Notes: generated by a model from the sequence alone, not told the origin. A DNA stretch of 64,000 nt from Daucus carota subsp. sativus (GCF_001625215.2 NC_030386.2:17330545-17394544); one strand, 5' to 3'; positions 21,242-33,906 are shown, counted from the first letter of the stretch. Numbers and translations are program-made.

Positions 21242-23401
21242 TACTTTATAAATTATAATTTTTTAAGTGTAAAAATTAATATGAAATTTGATTTGAGCCC
21301 TAACTAGTTCACAAATTGAATTGAATAGTAATTATATTTTGGATCACCACAAATAAGTAAATACTCTTAAATTCATAAAAGTAACACCTAACAATGAATG
21401 CTTCCTCCAAGCATTAATTAATGTGTAATGGACATCAGTCTACTTCCTACTTAAGCTGATATTGGACAGCCCACACATTTACTGCTAGGCCCATTTTGCA
21501 GGCTATCTTGAGATCGTTGAAAACCTCAAAACCCATTCGACTCGGAACTCTCGACCCGTATCTCCTAAAGCTAAAAGTCCATCTTAATATTTTTACGGAT
21601 AATATTTGCTGCGACACTCGCAAGATATAGCTCTATAATTGCAACATTATGTTTTCTAGAGCAATTAATTCAAAGATAAAAAATCATATAATATATTTTA
21701 AAAATAATCGAGTCCAACAAATATAAAATAAATTATATCAATTTATAATTACAGTTCTATACAAGCCGTTATTACCGAATCAAAATCTTAAATATCTGAT
21801 ATTGAATTAGATTAAAAAATAAGAAAAAACCAAGCTCTAAAAAGATAAAACTTTTTTACGAAGAGGAATATGAGTGAAAAACAAGAACAAATTAAAAAAT
21901 AATTATTTGAGACTTTTCATCCATAAAAATTGATGATAATCCCCTGACAACTGATACTGATTTATATCCAGGTATATTGCAAAATTTAGAGAGTCAGTCG
22001 GCGATAGGGATTAAAATCTTATATCGATCGTTACTCACGCACGAGAACTGTTAATCGCAGCTTTATTGCTTGTAAATCTACAACTACTGTACTCGAATTC
22101 GTGCTGCAACTATGTAATATCCATTACTAGAAATCAAGATAAACTGTACAAGCTCTTTCTTCTACAACTAGTAAGCTAGAACAACTATGAATGCTAGAGT
22201 GTTTGTGTATATTGAATGCTAGAACAGATTACTGGAGAAATGAAAATTACAACTACTGTGACCACACTTTCTTGAATTCCAATAAGAACTGAACTTGTTC
22301 TATATACATATATATTATATGTTTTTTGTCGTCACGTTTTCTATATATAATTTGAAGAGGTTAATCACGTTGATTCATGATGACTCCTGCGTATATATCA
22401 CAAAGTTCACCTAGTGTTGGCGTCAAGGTTAACTGCAATTATATTGCATTGGGACCATTTTGAATTATTTTTAAAGAGAAGTTCATATTGTATCCTCTGT
22501 CGGCAGCTAATTTGCTTAGCAAATGCGTTAACTCAAATAACACCTGTTAATTATGCATAAAAAATATTCAAAAACTTATCATGTATAATGAAGTCATTTT
22601 TTTTCCACCAGGTATAGTATATATGCACTTTCACAAAATAAATGGAAAAGTTCTCGAATAATTGCTTATGTGTACTTGGAATTAAACTTGTTACTTGAGT
22701 TATACGTGTGTGAGCGTGGCAAAATGGAGAGGGACGGTGATCGATAGAAGAAAGAAAAGAGAAAATGAAGGCTTCATGGGGTGGAAATGATGATCATGAA
22801 TTTGTGAAGGTGGTGGGGATTTTGCTTAAATATACGGTCATGTTTATGTAATTGGACCATTTATGACGAAAAATTCGTCGTAAATATCTAAAATTGTTGT
22901 AGTGACACATATACATGTGGGATATATGTGAGATAATAGATATTGCAAAATATATATATTTATGATCGTATTAAATAGAAATATATTTCATGTACATACA
23001 TAGAAAGGAATTGTTTTGTTTTGTTTTGCTTCACAAATTAAACTTCTGTGTATAAGAAGTTGTGGTGTTAATATTTTTTGAAACTAATAGTCTATCGAAA
23101 TTTTATTTCGACATGTCTCAATATTATAATTTAAATTGATCGAATTTAGATTTTATTTCAACTCAATTCGATAAAAAAAGGTTGAACTCCATAAATTCTC
23201 TTTCCCGACTAACGACTACTACTTTCATTAAATAATCAGAAATATGAGAGATTCACTTTGAAAACCTTCAAAAAATTTATCAATTTTTCTTGCAGTGATA
23301 CGCGGCATGTCTCAATAGTCATCTTTAGGATATTCCAAATCAATATACTCCATATTTATCTATACATGCAAATGCATGTGCTATATGTATTTAGTAAAGA
23401 G
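21242..23401. other. Spacer with a CACTA-like end, no gene seen
   Basis: No protein-coding gene could be supported. At 22866-22904 the sequence TTCGTCGTAAATA...TTGTTGTAGTG resembles the terminal repeats of plant CACTA transposons (CACTACAACAA on the other strand). No partner terminus was found, so it would be a solo end or a truncated copy. Confidence 0.4.
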
Positions 23402-23574
23402 TAGTGCTAGGTGCATATAATTGTGTACATAAAATTTGTACATAATGATGTGACAAGTGATGTGGTGAGTTTTAATCGGGGTGGTTGGTGTAAATGCAGA
23501 GGGTCATCCAATTAAAATCCGCCACATGTCATTATGTACATGTTTTTGTACATAATTATGTGCTCCAAGCATTT
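23402..23574. mobile_element. Small foldback MITE in the MYB promoter
   Basis: The left arm (GTGCTAGGTGCATATAATTG) and the inverted right arm (ATGCTTGGAGCACATAATTA) pair over about 55 bp, with TGTACATAATGA in both. It ends 300 bp upstream of the MYB start codon. A related element lies in the MYB intron. Confidence 0.65.
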
Positions 23575-23612
23575 TCCTTTAAGTAAAACGGTTGGAAGGG
23601 AGCTGCCTCCAT

Positions 23613-23638
23613 GAGAGAGAGAGAGAGAGAGAGGAGAG
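23613..23638. repeat. GA microsatellite in MYB upstream region
   Basis: About eleven GA dinucleotides, followed by GGAGAGGA. It lies about 240 bp upstream of the MYB start codon, within the probable promoter or leader. Confidence 0.85.
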
Positions 23639-23873
23639 GACAGCTAAAGAAAGAGAATGACGGTTGGTCTTCTTGTCTTTGACTCTAGTCATATGTTGAT
23701 ACATTTGCCTTCACTCACAAGCTAATCATCGTATGTCTAGCTAGGAACGCTACACATTTTGCTTCCACTTCACATAATATACACCTTTCTATCATCCTCC
23801 TTTATATTCACATACTCTTGTCACATATCAGCTTAAATTAATTACTCAAATTGAACAACCACTTATAATTGCA

Positions 23874-25637
23874 ATGAGAAAGCCTGCAGATCAGACAGAG
23901 AAAGCGAATAACAAGCTGAGGAAAGGCTTGTGGTCGCCAGAAGAAGATGACAAGTTGATGAGTTACATGGTGGGGAATGGGCAGGGGTGCTGGACGGATA
24001 TAGCGAGGAATGCTGGTTTGTTTCGGTGCGGCAAGAGCTGTCGTCTCCGGTGGATAAATTACTTGAGGCCTGATCTTAAACGCGGCTCGTTTTCAGTACA
24101 GGAAGAAGAACTTATCATTCATTTGCACTCCATCCTCGGCAACAGGTTAGTTATGTTATGTGTCTGTCTATTCTTTGAATTGTCTGTGACAAAATTAATC
24201 CCGCAAATGTACCAAACCGATACTTTGGTACTACTGCATTGCCCTGGAAAGTGTTTAGCTTATGAATAGAATAGTGTTTCGCTTTTAAATACTAAATAGA
24301 GAGTATGTAGATTTATTTCTCATCATTGATTCTCGGGCTAGCTGTTGATCCAAGAAGAGATTTCTAATTTGAAGTTCAGAGTTATTCATATATAGCTTAT
24401 ATAATGGCAATAATTTCGAGCCTGTTATATCTGTAGTCTAAATCCTTGTAAACTTTCAAGTCAGAATTTTTTGGAACTAATTGCACTTGGAATTGTGAAT
24501 GATATTGTTTATACAATTTGGACTTTGCGTGTTCACATAATTAGATGAAAAATGCTAGATGCACAAAATTGAGTATAAAAACATTCACATAAAGAGTATG
24601 CGTTAACTTTTGATTGGAATGGGTCGTCTGAATATGCATTAATAACACCAATTAAAACTTCCCAGCACCTCAGTTGCCATGTCATTTTGTGCAAAATTCT
24701 GTACCCAATTTTGTGGCAGAGACTCCTCCTCCTGATCTTTTGCCGACTGTTCTTAAACATAATGTAAAAGTTTTGAAAATAATTTGAATCGATACCGGTT
24801 CAATAGTTTTTTGGTCCACTGTACTAAGATCTTGATTCCGCTCTCAAGTATAACCGCACGAGAATAAGCATCCACTTAAGAGTACACATGCAGGTACATA
24901 CATGATACACCTGCACGTTATTAAACACAGACACATAATTCATGTAAATATGTTATTGAAAGAAGTCGTGATTGATACAATTGTATAGGTGGTCTCAGAT
25001 TGCATCGCGACTTCCTGGAAGGACAGATAACGAAATCAAGAACTTGTGGAACTCTACCATAAAGAAAAGGTTAAAGAACAACCACCACATGACCTCCACA
25101 ACTTCACCAAACTCAGCAGACCCTTCTGTTGACATTAAATCAGGAGAAATGATATCTTTCCAAGAACACCAACTCATGAGCTTCTGCATGGACTCAATGT
25201 CTAGTACTACTACTACTTCATCTTCTTCCGCGAATTACAATTTTGATCCGTTCCTTCCCCTCAACAATTCCCATGATATCACCACCGCGCCGCCTTTACC
25301 AAATGCATCCAACTGCGGTGTAGGAGATGTGATCTTTGAAGGTTACGGTGGTTCTGAACATTATGTGATGGCGCCTGAGAATGACCTAACTGTCGTTTCT
25401 TCGCTGGATAATAATGATGATCCGACTTTCATGTTTGATAAGAAAAGTTTTGATGACATAAATATGATTAATAGTGATCATCCTCGGAGCATAAAAGTGG
25501 AAGATTTCGAGTTCGAAAATCGTGAATACTTGCAAGGAGGGCAAGACATTATAAGAACTGGATCAGATCAACTGGATTGGGAGGGATTGTTGGAAAATAT
25601 TTCATTGACGCCCTACCTTGATTTTCAAATTGGCTGA
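23874..25637 (+). CDS. MYB46: R2R3-MYB transcription factor, MYB46/MYB83-like
   Basis: Exons 23874-24145 and 24989-25637 give 921 nt and 306 residues. R2 has its three tryptophans at 20, 40 and 60; R3 has Phe73 in place of the first Trp, then Trp92 and Trp111, the usual plant arrangement. The flanking text (MRKP start, [14 protein letters not shown] R2 entry, [26 protein letters not shown], then [18 protein letters not shown]) is that of the MYB46/MYB83 clade, nuclear master switches for secondary wall biosynthesis (cellulose, xylan, lignin). The C-terminal half is acidic and Ser/Asn/Asp-rich, as expected of an activation domain, and ends in a [13 protein letters not shown] motif. The single intron follows the Arg of the GNR in R3; the intron that usually splits R2 is absent, as is common in this clade. 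The neighbouring copy of a MITE in promoter and intron may affect regulation. The assignment to MYB46 rather than MYB83 is not possible without a tree. Confidence 0.9.
24551..24730. mobile_element. Small foldback MITE in the MYB intron
   Basis: The arms GCTAGATGCACAAAATTG and, inverted from the right, GTCTCTGCCACAAAATTGGG pair, and the interior shares ACCAATTAAAA and CATGTCATT blocks with the promoter element at 23402-23574. Confidence 0.6.
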
Positions 25638-26384
25638 CATAAATTGACGATTTCTTTTAAATTTTTTTGTAAATGCATGCTTCCACGCGAACTTCAGTTA
25701 AATTCAAGAACTGGAGTTGGCTAGAGTGAAATAATGCATTTTCTTGTTTCGTGCGAAGAAAAGTGTTAATAATGTGATTCTTTACTGGAAAGGGTTAGAC
25801 TAGAAGTAATTGATTTTCATACTTCAATTTTATGTGCAATTATAAAAATTCTGGTAAGTGTTGATAGGGAGTTTATACAATAAAGCAGCTGCCAGGACAC
25901 TGTATACTTTCATGTTAAAGCAATCGAATTCTTTGAGCCCTTTTACCTTTGTTCATAGTTGAAAAAAAATGAAAACTTTCGATTGTTTGATTATGTCGTG
26001 CCTTTAACTTCTAATCCATAAACCAGAATTTGTTTTTTTGGTCAAACGTGTAAAATAGACAGGTCAATTCTTATTAAAAATAAAGAATGGCTAGGTCCGG
26101 CCGATTGTCCGAACTACATATATAGAAGGTAGCTTCAAAATTTATTAGCGGTTTATTCAATTTTTTGATATATTGTTTAGGTGCAAAATATTAGTCCCAG
26201 ACCCATCCGATCCATGAAATTTTTATAAGATTTCCCCTGATCTTAATCAGTACTCAAAAGAATTCTTGATTCTTAAATCCGGAACGGGATGGGAACAATT
26301 CAGAATCGCGCAGTACGGAGGGAATCTCCCTTTCAATTCTTAATCCATTTTATATTAATTATTATTTTAAAGTTAATTAGTTTA
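25638..26384. other. MYB 3' flank, no gene seen
   Basis: Contains the MYB 3' UTR and AT-rich spacer. No repeat termini or protein features. Confidence 0.5.
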
Positions 26385-27140
26385 GAGCATCTCCAAGAGC
26401 CTACTTGTTGGCTCCTAAATATAATATAAAAAATGTGGCTCTTGGCAATTTAGGACAAAGTTAAGAGTGTAAACTCCAACAATACTCTCTACATTTCTTC
26501 TCTATTTCATATTTTATTCATATATTGGGCTCCACTATAACAAAAGAGAGGAAAGATGGAAGTGGATTGGAGGGAAGAATTTTTTTATTGTGAAAAAATA
26601 AGTTAAGAGTCATGTGTTGGCTCTTAACTTTGAGGAGAGAGGAGAGAGAAACAAGAGAGTCTTAGAGCAACTCCAAGGGGCTCTCTAAACAAGCTCCTAA
26701 GTCTAAAATTTAGGAGCAAATCAAAATTTAGTGCTCCAATGGGCTCCTAGATGCTCTTTAAAAATTTAAGAGCCTACTCTCTCTCCTTTCTTTTAAAGAG
26801 CATCTAGTAGCTCCTAACTCAATATTATATTATTTTCCCTTCAATCTTCTCTCTGTTTTAGTTAACTTTTTCCTCTCATTTATATAAAATAAATATAAAA
26901 TGTGAATAAGGAGCCAAATATAAAGAGTAGCATTGGAGTTCTCACGTTTTTCGGTGTATTAACTTACTAGGAGGCACATTTTATATTATTGTTTAGGGAA
27001 TGATTTAGGAGTACCGTTGGAGATGCTCTTAATGATTTAAAGAGCCACTAGAAGTCTTTTGGAGCAACATTTTTCCTTTTCTTCCTCAAATCTCAAGTTA
27101 GGAGCCTAAATAAAGAGTCTCTTGAAGATGGTCGAAGCTC
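26385..27140. mobile_element. Cluster of GAGCATCTCC-type MITEs
   Basis: A cleanly bounded element runs 26665-27028 (GAGCAACTCC to GGAGATGCTC) with TTA on both sides (26662-26664, 27029-27031). To its left, 26385 starts another GAGCATCTCCAAGAGCC terminus with TTA before it, but no clean right end, suggesting the second element inserted into or beside it. To its right, 27035-27140 looks like a further fragment (AGAGCC...GAGTCTCTTGAAGATG). Confidence 0.6.
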
Positions 27141-27515
27141 AAATGTGCTCACTATTTTCCACAATCTCCTCCTTTTTATCTAATATATTATTTAAATATT
27201 GATAAGTGCCATAATTCTATTCATTTACTTATTTTATTCTTATTTCTTAGATGTGTATCCAATCTATAATCGGAAAGGATGAAAAGAGGATTATGACTAA
27301 TTTGACGATATTTAGTGATTAGTTATTAGCAGAGAGTAATTAGCTGGTTGAGGTAATTATATTGATAAGCGGATTAATTTAACCATTTTGCATGAAACTA
27401 TTCGATAATTTATGTTTAATTTTTTTTTTGTTTCAAGTAGATATGTATTGGATCTCCAATTATCTAAATTATCTTTCAAAAAACCACTACTTTAATCCAT
27501 TAACTACTAAACCTC
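27141..27515. other. Spacer, no gene seen
   Basis: AT-rich sequence between two MITEs with no recognisable feature. Confidence 0.5.
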
Positions 27516-27518
27516 TTA

Positions 27519-27911
27519 GAGCATCTCCAACCATTGAAACCCCTTAGCTAAAAGATGAGTTGGCATACTAAAAATACAAAATTTTAGCCAACAGCTTGAA
27601 AAACTCAACTCCAACCATATCCGACTGTTGTCTATAATTTTAGCCAACCTCCTATGGATGGCTAAATTTGTCGAACCTCTACAGGTGTGTAAAAAATCTG
27701 TAGGAAGATTGCACATCATTTATTACCATATTAAACTGATATATTCTATTTTAACAATATAAATATTAATAACATACTATTTTTAAATTATAGCCAACCA
27801 ATATAGCCAATACCATTGAAGCAAAATGTCTTACAGGTTCAGCAAATTTTACATAATGTGTTACAGGTCCCATTTAGCCAACGATTATAGCCAACGCCCT
27901 TGGAGATGCTC
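27519..27911. mobile_element. Harbinger/Tourist-like MITE, copy C
   Basis: Perfect 10-bp termini GAGCATCTCC/GGAGATGCTC, flanked by TTA on both sides (27516-27518, 27912-27914). This is the best-preserved member of the family of copies A, B and D. Confidence 0.85.
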
Positions 27912-28034
27912 TTACAGCTAGGACCGAAACTACTCTTCTTTTTCTTCGAATTTCTAACCTTTAAAGCGGACCTGTATATTTTATATATCAATACGGAAAA
28001 TAAAGATGAAGTTACAAAGTTATCTTCACATTAT

Positions 28035-28802
28035 GAGCTATTAATCAAAAAACCCAATTAACTTATCATTTTTTTGCCAAAAAACCTTTAAACTTTTATT
28101 TTCACGAACAACCCCAATCAACTTTACTAAATCCTTGAAAAAAATTAACTAGAGTTACTTATAACTGACCTGAACTAACTATAATCATCACATATCTTAT
28201 GGGACAACATGATTACAATTAATCAAAAAATAGTAAATCAATCAAAAAATAAAATAAATAAATGATTATTTTTATTCAAGCCAACAAATAAAATGAGAGG
28301 ACCATCCTCTCCAAAGCTGCTCACCACAAAAGAACCAGAGGGAAGCCTGAATCTAGCATATAATCCACCCCACACCACAAGAATAGACTAAAATAAAAAT
28401 GTAGGACACTATATTTTTTGTTACGTAAGCTCAGGAATAACATCCATATGCTGAACTCTTCACACACCTTCTGATTACGTAAAATAGATAACCCCATAAA
28501 TTTATGATAGAAATATGAAAACCCTAATATCTTCTCTATAATATGAGTTTATGAAATTAAAATTTTATAATTAATTATCAGTATAATTAATGAATATGCA
28601 CTATTTGACGTACAAATGTATAAAAAGATGTGAATCATGGAAAGATACTTGACAAGTCAGATTGGTATATTTTAACCATGGTTTATTTTGTATTTTTTTT
28701 ATGATTTGAATAAAATTCATTGGGGTTGTTAGTGAAAAGATAAGTTAAAAGGTTTTTTGGCAAAAAAATGACAAGTTGGTTGGGTTTTTTGGTTAATAAC
28801 TC
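28035..28802. mobile_element. Mutator-like (MULE) MITE with 9-bp target duplication
   Basis: The left arm starts GAGCTATTAATCAAAAAACC and the inverted right arm GAGTTATTAACCAAAAAACC; they stay alike for about 65 bp. TCACATTAT occurs directly outside both ends (28026-28034 and 28803-28811), a perfect 9-bp duplication, the size typical of Mutator-like elements. No transposase is encoded. Confidence 0.88.
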
Positions 28803-28954
28803 TCACATTATTGATTTATTGATAATTTTTTAACTTAAAATTTAGAGATTTTATTTTATGTTTTCCCGAAGAAAGTAAGTAGAAGACTCTACGACCAAAA
28901 AATTCAATTAATTAATTTGAAACATGTTATGTTTTTAATCGGAAGTCCGTGTGA

Positions 28955-29320
28955 TGGTTTGTTTGGGAGTGCTGTTAAAAATTGTTGTGCGGTCAGAAAA
29001 AGTGCTGGTGAAAAAAGTGCTGTTGTAGAATTCAGATAACTGTTTGGTAATATTTTTGATATTTGTTTATTTTGAGTTAAAATATAAACAAAATAATTTT
29101 TCCGCTGAGATTTGATAGTGAAATTTGTAACAGCTTCTTGCAAAAGCTGAAAACAGCTTTTTCTAAAATCATGGGAGGACCTACTTTTTCTAAAAAGCAG
29201 CTTTTCAGCTAAAAGCCACTGTTCAGGAAAGCTGCTCTTAGATATATCAAACAGTTTTTCCCCTATTTTCCAGCAAAAAGCTGTTGTTGCTGTAACAGCA
29301 ACCCCAAACAGTACCTAAAA
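28955..29320. mobile_element. Small MITE-like repeat
   Basis: The left end TTTGTTTGGGAGTGCTGTTA and the inverted right end TGTTTGGGGTTGCTGTTA form inverted termini. The interior is full of AAAAGCTG/CAGCTTTT palindromes. Target duplication not identified. Confidence 0.6.
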
Positions 29321-29350
29321 AAACTCAATTAATTAGTTTACAAATTATTA

Positions 29351-29654
29351 CTCCCTCCGTCCCCCTCAATTGTTTACATTGGAGGGGGACACGGAGACCA
29401 AGACAATGTATGAAAAATGAGTAAAGTTAGATGAAAAGTGGGTAAAATGGTGGGACCTATCAATATTTAATAATAGATTTGAGATAGTGGAGGAAAGTAG
29501 TGGGTGTAATAGTAGTTTTTATTGTTAAATATGAGATAGTGGGGGAAGATAGTGGGTGTAATGATGAGAAAAACTTACTATTTATGGTAATGTAAAGAAA
29601 TGAGAGGGACATCCCAAAATAGTAACTGTAAACAAATGAGAGGGACAGAGGGAG
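29351..29654. mobile_element. Stowaway-like MITE
   Basis: Left CTCCCTCCGTCCCCCTCAAT and inverted right CTCCCTCTGTCCCTCTCATT, with TA on both sides (29349-29350, 29655-29656). About 300 bp, non-coding. Confidence 0.8.
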
Positions 29655-29656
29655 TA

Positions 29657-31177
29657 TTTTTTACAAATTGGAATACATCATGGATTTGGACCATGTGCAG
29701 TGCTTCTGACAACTCAAATAAATAAATAAAAATTCATACAAATAATTAAACAATAATTTTATACATGCACGAGGTTGATGTTATTTTATCATCACGAAAT
29801 CACTGTAGTTTGTTTATAGTACTGACATGGCCAGGCTGTAAATTATAGCTGCTCTTCACGAATGATTATCATATAAACTGTAAGCAATATATACGTCTGA
29901 ATGCAGGGTGATCATGACACCGAGAGGTGGGATTCATTATGCATGTCTTGTTGAAAAAGCAAAACCTGTCCCTTCGATTATTTCTCAACTAGATTAGTAT
30001 CGAAAATAAATAAATTTGTTTTAAAATTTAAGCACAATTGATTTGATCCCGTTTCGCCACCGATAAAGCTACCACATACATATTGCCCTCAATCATGAGT
30101 ATCGGTGTGTTTTCTTGCTTAGCAATACGGCCATGAGTATACTCTTCTAAACTAAGCAAAATGGATCTCTTCAATATCATGCTAATTGTTCTTCTCATTG
30201 GACGATTCTGAAATGACAAGGCTTTCGCTTTTACAGAATGGGAAAGATATTTCTTAATATATTTCATAAAATGTAAGTTCAAATAATCTTAAATATATTT
30301 CTGCAACTGATCTTATTGTTTAACGATAATCCGTTTTACAAGTAATTTCCGCATCCTAACCTTTCCAATAAATCAAAGATAAATTGTACACCGATAAATG
30401 ACTATACTTGATGTTCCTGTCCATTTTTTTTGTTATCCAGTTTTAACTTTTAATGATCAAATTTATCATAAGTGATGGAAAGATATTATTTTTTGGTATG
30501 CCGATAATTAAATATAGTATAAAAAGTGTAGTGAAAGTAGAATTAAGGAATGGGAAAGCGTGCTTACTTTGCTATGATTTCATGGCAATGTAAAAGAAAG
30601 TCTAATTCGGTGTAAAGCAGAAAAAGCACCAGCAATTGGTCTGCTAATTAAGTTCACTCGATCAATGCCCAAACAAAACACCTCCTAATCTTTAGGCCTT
30701 GAAACTATTTCTGTCAGAGAGTTGCCCTGGCCTGTGTGCCCAGGCACACATTATGCTAATAATTTTCAAAAATTGTCAGGAATAATTTTGAATTTTAAAT
30801 ACTGTAGAAATAATTGATTTTCATCATGTAAAGTTATCAAAATTCTTGTTTCATGATTTTCCGATGCACCTTGCAACTAAAAAATATGCACATATACCTG
30901 ACAAGAAAAACAAAAAGTCTAAACATATGTATATTGATTGATACATGCATAAGGTCGAATTCATGTTTCGACAAATTTTGATTGAAATTTATATATATTA
31001 GATGACCGACAAATATTATAAAAAGGTACATTTTCAGTTTTCTAACGACACCATATAAAAATAATTATTAATTTTCTAATTTCACCGATTTGCCCGCAAA
31101 AGGTCTTATGACGGAGTAGTGTATTATATTTGTGTCATACGCACTGTACATATAATCTAACGTCTATTTTCTGTCAT
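29657..31177. other. Spacer upstream of the LEA_2 gene, no gene seen
   Basis: No protein of recognisable family on either strand and no repeat with definable ends. The last part includes the promoter of the downstream gene. Confidence 0.5.
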
Positions 31178-31184
31178 TATAAAT
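31178..31184 (+). promoter_or_regulatory. TATA box for the LEA_2/CC-like gene
   Basis: TATAAAT lies 66 bp before the ATG at 31250, in a CT-rich setting that would place the transcript start near 31210. Confidence 0.5.
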
Positions 31185-31249
31185 CTCTTCCATCACAAAG
31201 CCCTCATATGTACATTCTCTTTGCTCCAAAACAAACAAACTGATGATCC

Positions 31250-32524
31250 ATGGCGAATCACAAGACCACTGAGTCGGAAGAAGAGTCACTATTCCGATCC
31301 TACCCTTACGCCGTCTACTTCGTGCAAAGCCCTTCCACACTCTCTAACGCCAACAGCTCCCATGACCTCCCCAACCCTAATCTCGAAACCGCGAGAGCCA
31401 CTCTCTCCCACTACTCTTCATCCAGAGGCTCCAACAACTCCTTTCTGCACGACAAAAAAAGTGTCCTAGTTCCTTATGATGATAAAATTCATGTCAAAAA
31501 TCTTCGGGTTTGCGATGTCCTTGGAAACGACAAGGAGGTTGTGGATGAAGAGGAGGACGAGGAGTATTATGGGAGTAGTCATGGAAGGGAAATGGGGTGG
31601 TGGAGATATTTTACCTTTCGGCATTCTTCTTCGTGTGCGTGGATATGTTTGCAGATTGTTTTGCGGCTTTTGGTCAGCTTGGGATTGGCTTTGCTTGTTT
31701 TTTACTTTGCAACCAAGCCTCCTACTCCTAAGCTGTCAATTAAGGTACGTGTATTTTATTAAGTAACCAATTCATCTAAAACAAATGTCGGAGAAGTGTC
31801 CAACAGGATCTTATATGATATTATTCGACGGATTTTAATCTAGCCCGATATTACTCACGATTAATATTTATATGTTTAATTTTGTTGTAGATCGCAGGAA
31901 TTCGAGAATTCGGACTCGGGGAGGGAGTGGATGCGTCGGGTGTGACAACTAAATTACTGACCAGTAACTTTTCGATTCAACTTGTGATCGATAACAAGTC
32001 GAAGCTGTTCGGTCTTCACATTCGACCTCCCATCCTGTCAATCTCCTATACCAATCTCCCCCCATTCGCAATCTCAGTGGTAAGGCCAATGCGTTTGATT
32101 ATTTAACATAAATTTCATTCAAATATAAGGATGAAACAACAAATAAGATAAAAATCTCACTAATTTTTCCGACTCAGCCAGAACTCGTAGCGGGTCGTCG
32201 TTACGACCTTTTTAACGGTTTTCGATTCTGTTTCAGGGACAAGAACTATATGCATATAGTGATGGAAAAACACGATTCCAACTGAGCATCGGAACGAAGA
32301 ACAAGCCGATGTACGGGGCAGGAAGAAGCATGCAGGATATGCTCGAATCTGGAAAAGGGTTGCCTCTAGATATTCGCATGAGCATAACGTCTAGTTTTCA
32401 TGTGATTTCCAGCTTCGTGAAGCCTACATTTCATCAACAAGCCCGGTGTTTATTAGTGCTCAACAGTTCGTACGACAAGAAACGTCGAACAACCAAGTAT
32501 AAAAGCAGCTGTGTTGTTCATTAG
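31250..32524 (+). CDS. Single-pass LEA_2 domain protein, companion-of-cellulose-synthase-like
   Basis: Exons 31250-31744, 31891-32079 and 32237-32524 give 972 nt and 323 residues, all phase 0. The cytosolic N-terminus holds a YFVQSPS motif (residues 23-29), then Ser-rich and strongly acidic stretches (about 95-108). A membrane segment follows at about residues 131-155, and the C-terminal half is a LEA_2-type beta domain facing the wall or lumen. This architecture, with the Y-[YF]-VQSPS motif, is that of the plant group that includes the companion of cellulose synthase (CC) proteins, which link cellulose synthase complexes to cortical microtubules. Assignment to the LEA_2 superfamily and topology is firm; a CC function is an inference from the motif and architecture. 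An NDR1/HIN1-like protein is the alternative, but those lack the long acidic cytosolic region. Confidence 0.85.
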
Positions 32525-33001
32525 TAGTATTGTGAATCATCATAATTCTTTCGTAAAATGTTCTTTGTGACTTGGCTCGGCTGAAGTCGCCTGAGTTTTC
32601 TCGTATATATTTTATATACGTTATGTAGAGTTGTGTTTCATGAAAATAATCTATATATTGTATTATAAGAATCTGAAGAGGAGAAAATGGAAGAAAATAT
32701 AACAGATTCTGATAATAGAATTTTAATTTCTTTTTCAAATATACTCGGAAGTATGCGAGAGATTATCTTTTAAATTTATTCTTATCTTCTTTCCCTTCTC
32801 ACGGAAATATGGGAAAATATGTATCAACACTTTCAAGGTAATATATTCGATATCATTCAGCACATTGATGATATTTTATCGTACATATAACAAAAAGATA
32901 TTATGAAAATGAATTAAAGATGAGCATAAATAGCTGGGTGAACATTATTCAACAAGAAAAAATGATATAAATCATTATTAAAAATATTTTATGCTCACAA
33001 G
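32525..33001. other. 3' flank of the LEA_2 gene, no gene seen
   Basis: 3' UTR and AT-rich spacer. The 8 bp at the right edge (32994-33001) duplicate the target of the next element. Confidence 0.5.
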
Positions 33002-33906
33002 TAGGGGTGAGCAAATTGAACTAAATGTAAAACCGAACCGAACTGTATAATTTCGGTTTGGTTTGGTTTCATCTTTTTCAAAATTTTGATTAATTCGATT
33101 TTTTGGTTTGAACCGGAAATTTTTTTGATTTGGTTCGGTTTTTAATACTCTCTTCATCCCATAATTTTTGGTTTGTTTGACTTTTTATGGTCAAATTGAC
33201 CGAACTTTGACTACAAATTACATGTAATTCTCTTATAATTTTAAAAATATAAAATATGCATAATAAAGTACGTAAAGTATATTTTTTAATGATATAATTT
33301 TTATGATTGTTCTTAATCATATTATATATGTAATTTGTGGTCAAAATTTGATCAATTTGATCATCAAAAGTTAAACAAGCCAAACATTATGGGACAAAGG
33401 GAGTATAATATTTCGGTTTAAACCAAAATAACCGAACATTTTATTATATATAAAATAAATATATTATATATACATTCTTTGTTGATAAGCCTAGAATCAA
33501 ATGTCCAAAATCCTAACCTTACCTGACTAACAAAGCGACAAGTGCGGCTCACCTCTGAGCTCTCCGATTCGGTTTCCAGCAACTTCAATTTGTATTCAAA
33601 TTCATCACTTCATCAAGCTGAAGTCTCTAATTCTAACACAAATCTGTTCATACTCTAGTCTCTAGGTTTTTATTCCTCGATCTTTTAATCTGAGGCTATA
33701 CTCAGCTTCTATTATAATTTAAAAACAATACAAGGTATTTCGATTTTTTTAAACCGGAACCGACCGAAATAATTCGGTTGGTTCGGTTCGGTTCAGAATA
33801 ATAATTCGGTCCGGTTCAATTTCGGGGAAAAAATCTAATTCGATTTTTTATTTTTTCAGTTCAATCGGTTCGGTTTTAAATTGAAACGGCCGAATGCTCA
33901 GTCCTA
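33002..33906. mobile_element. hAT-like element interrupted by a Stowaway MITE
   Basis: Left end TAGGGGTGAGCA, inverted right end TAGGACTGAGCA. The flanking 8-mers CTCACAAG (32994-33001) and TTCACAAG (33907-33914) agree in 7 of 8 positions, as in hAT target duplications. The subterminal parts are dense in CGGTT/AACCG repeats. A TA-flanked Stowaway element is inserted at 33148-33403. Confidence 0.75.
33148..33403. mobile_element. Stowaway-like MITE nested in the hAT element
   Basis: Left CTCTCTTCATCCCATAATTT, inverted right CTCCCTTTGTCCCATAATGT, TA on both sides (33146-33147, 33404-33405). Nesting means it inserted after the host element. Confidence 0.8.
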
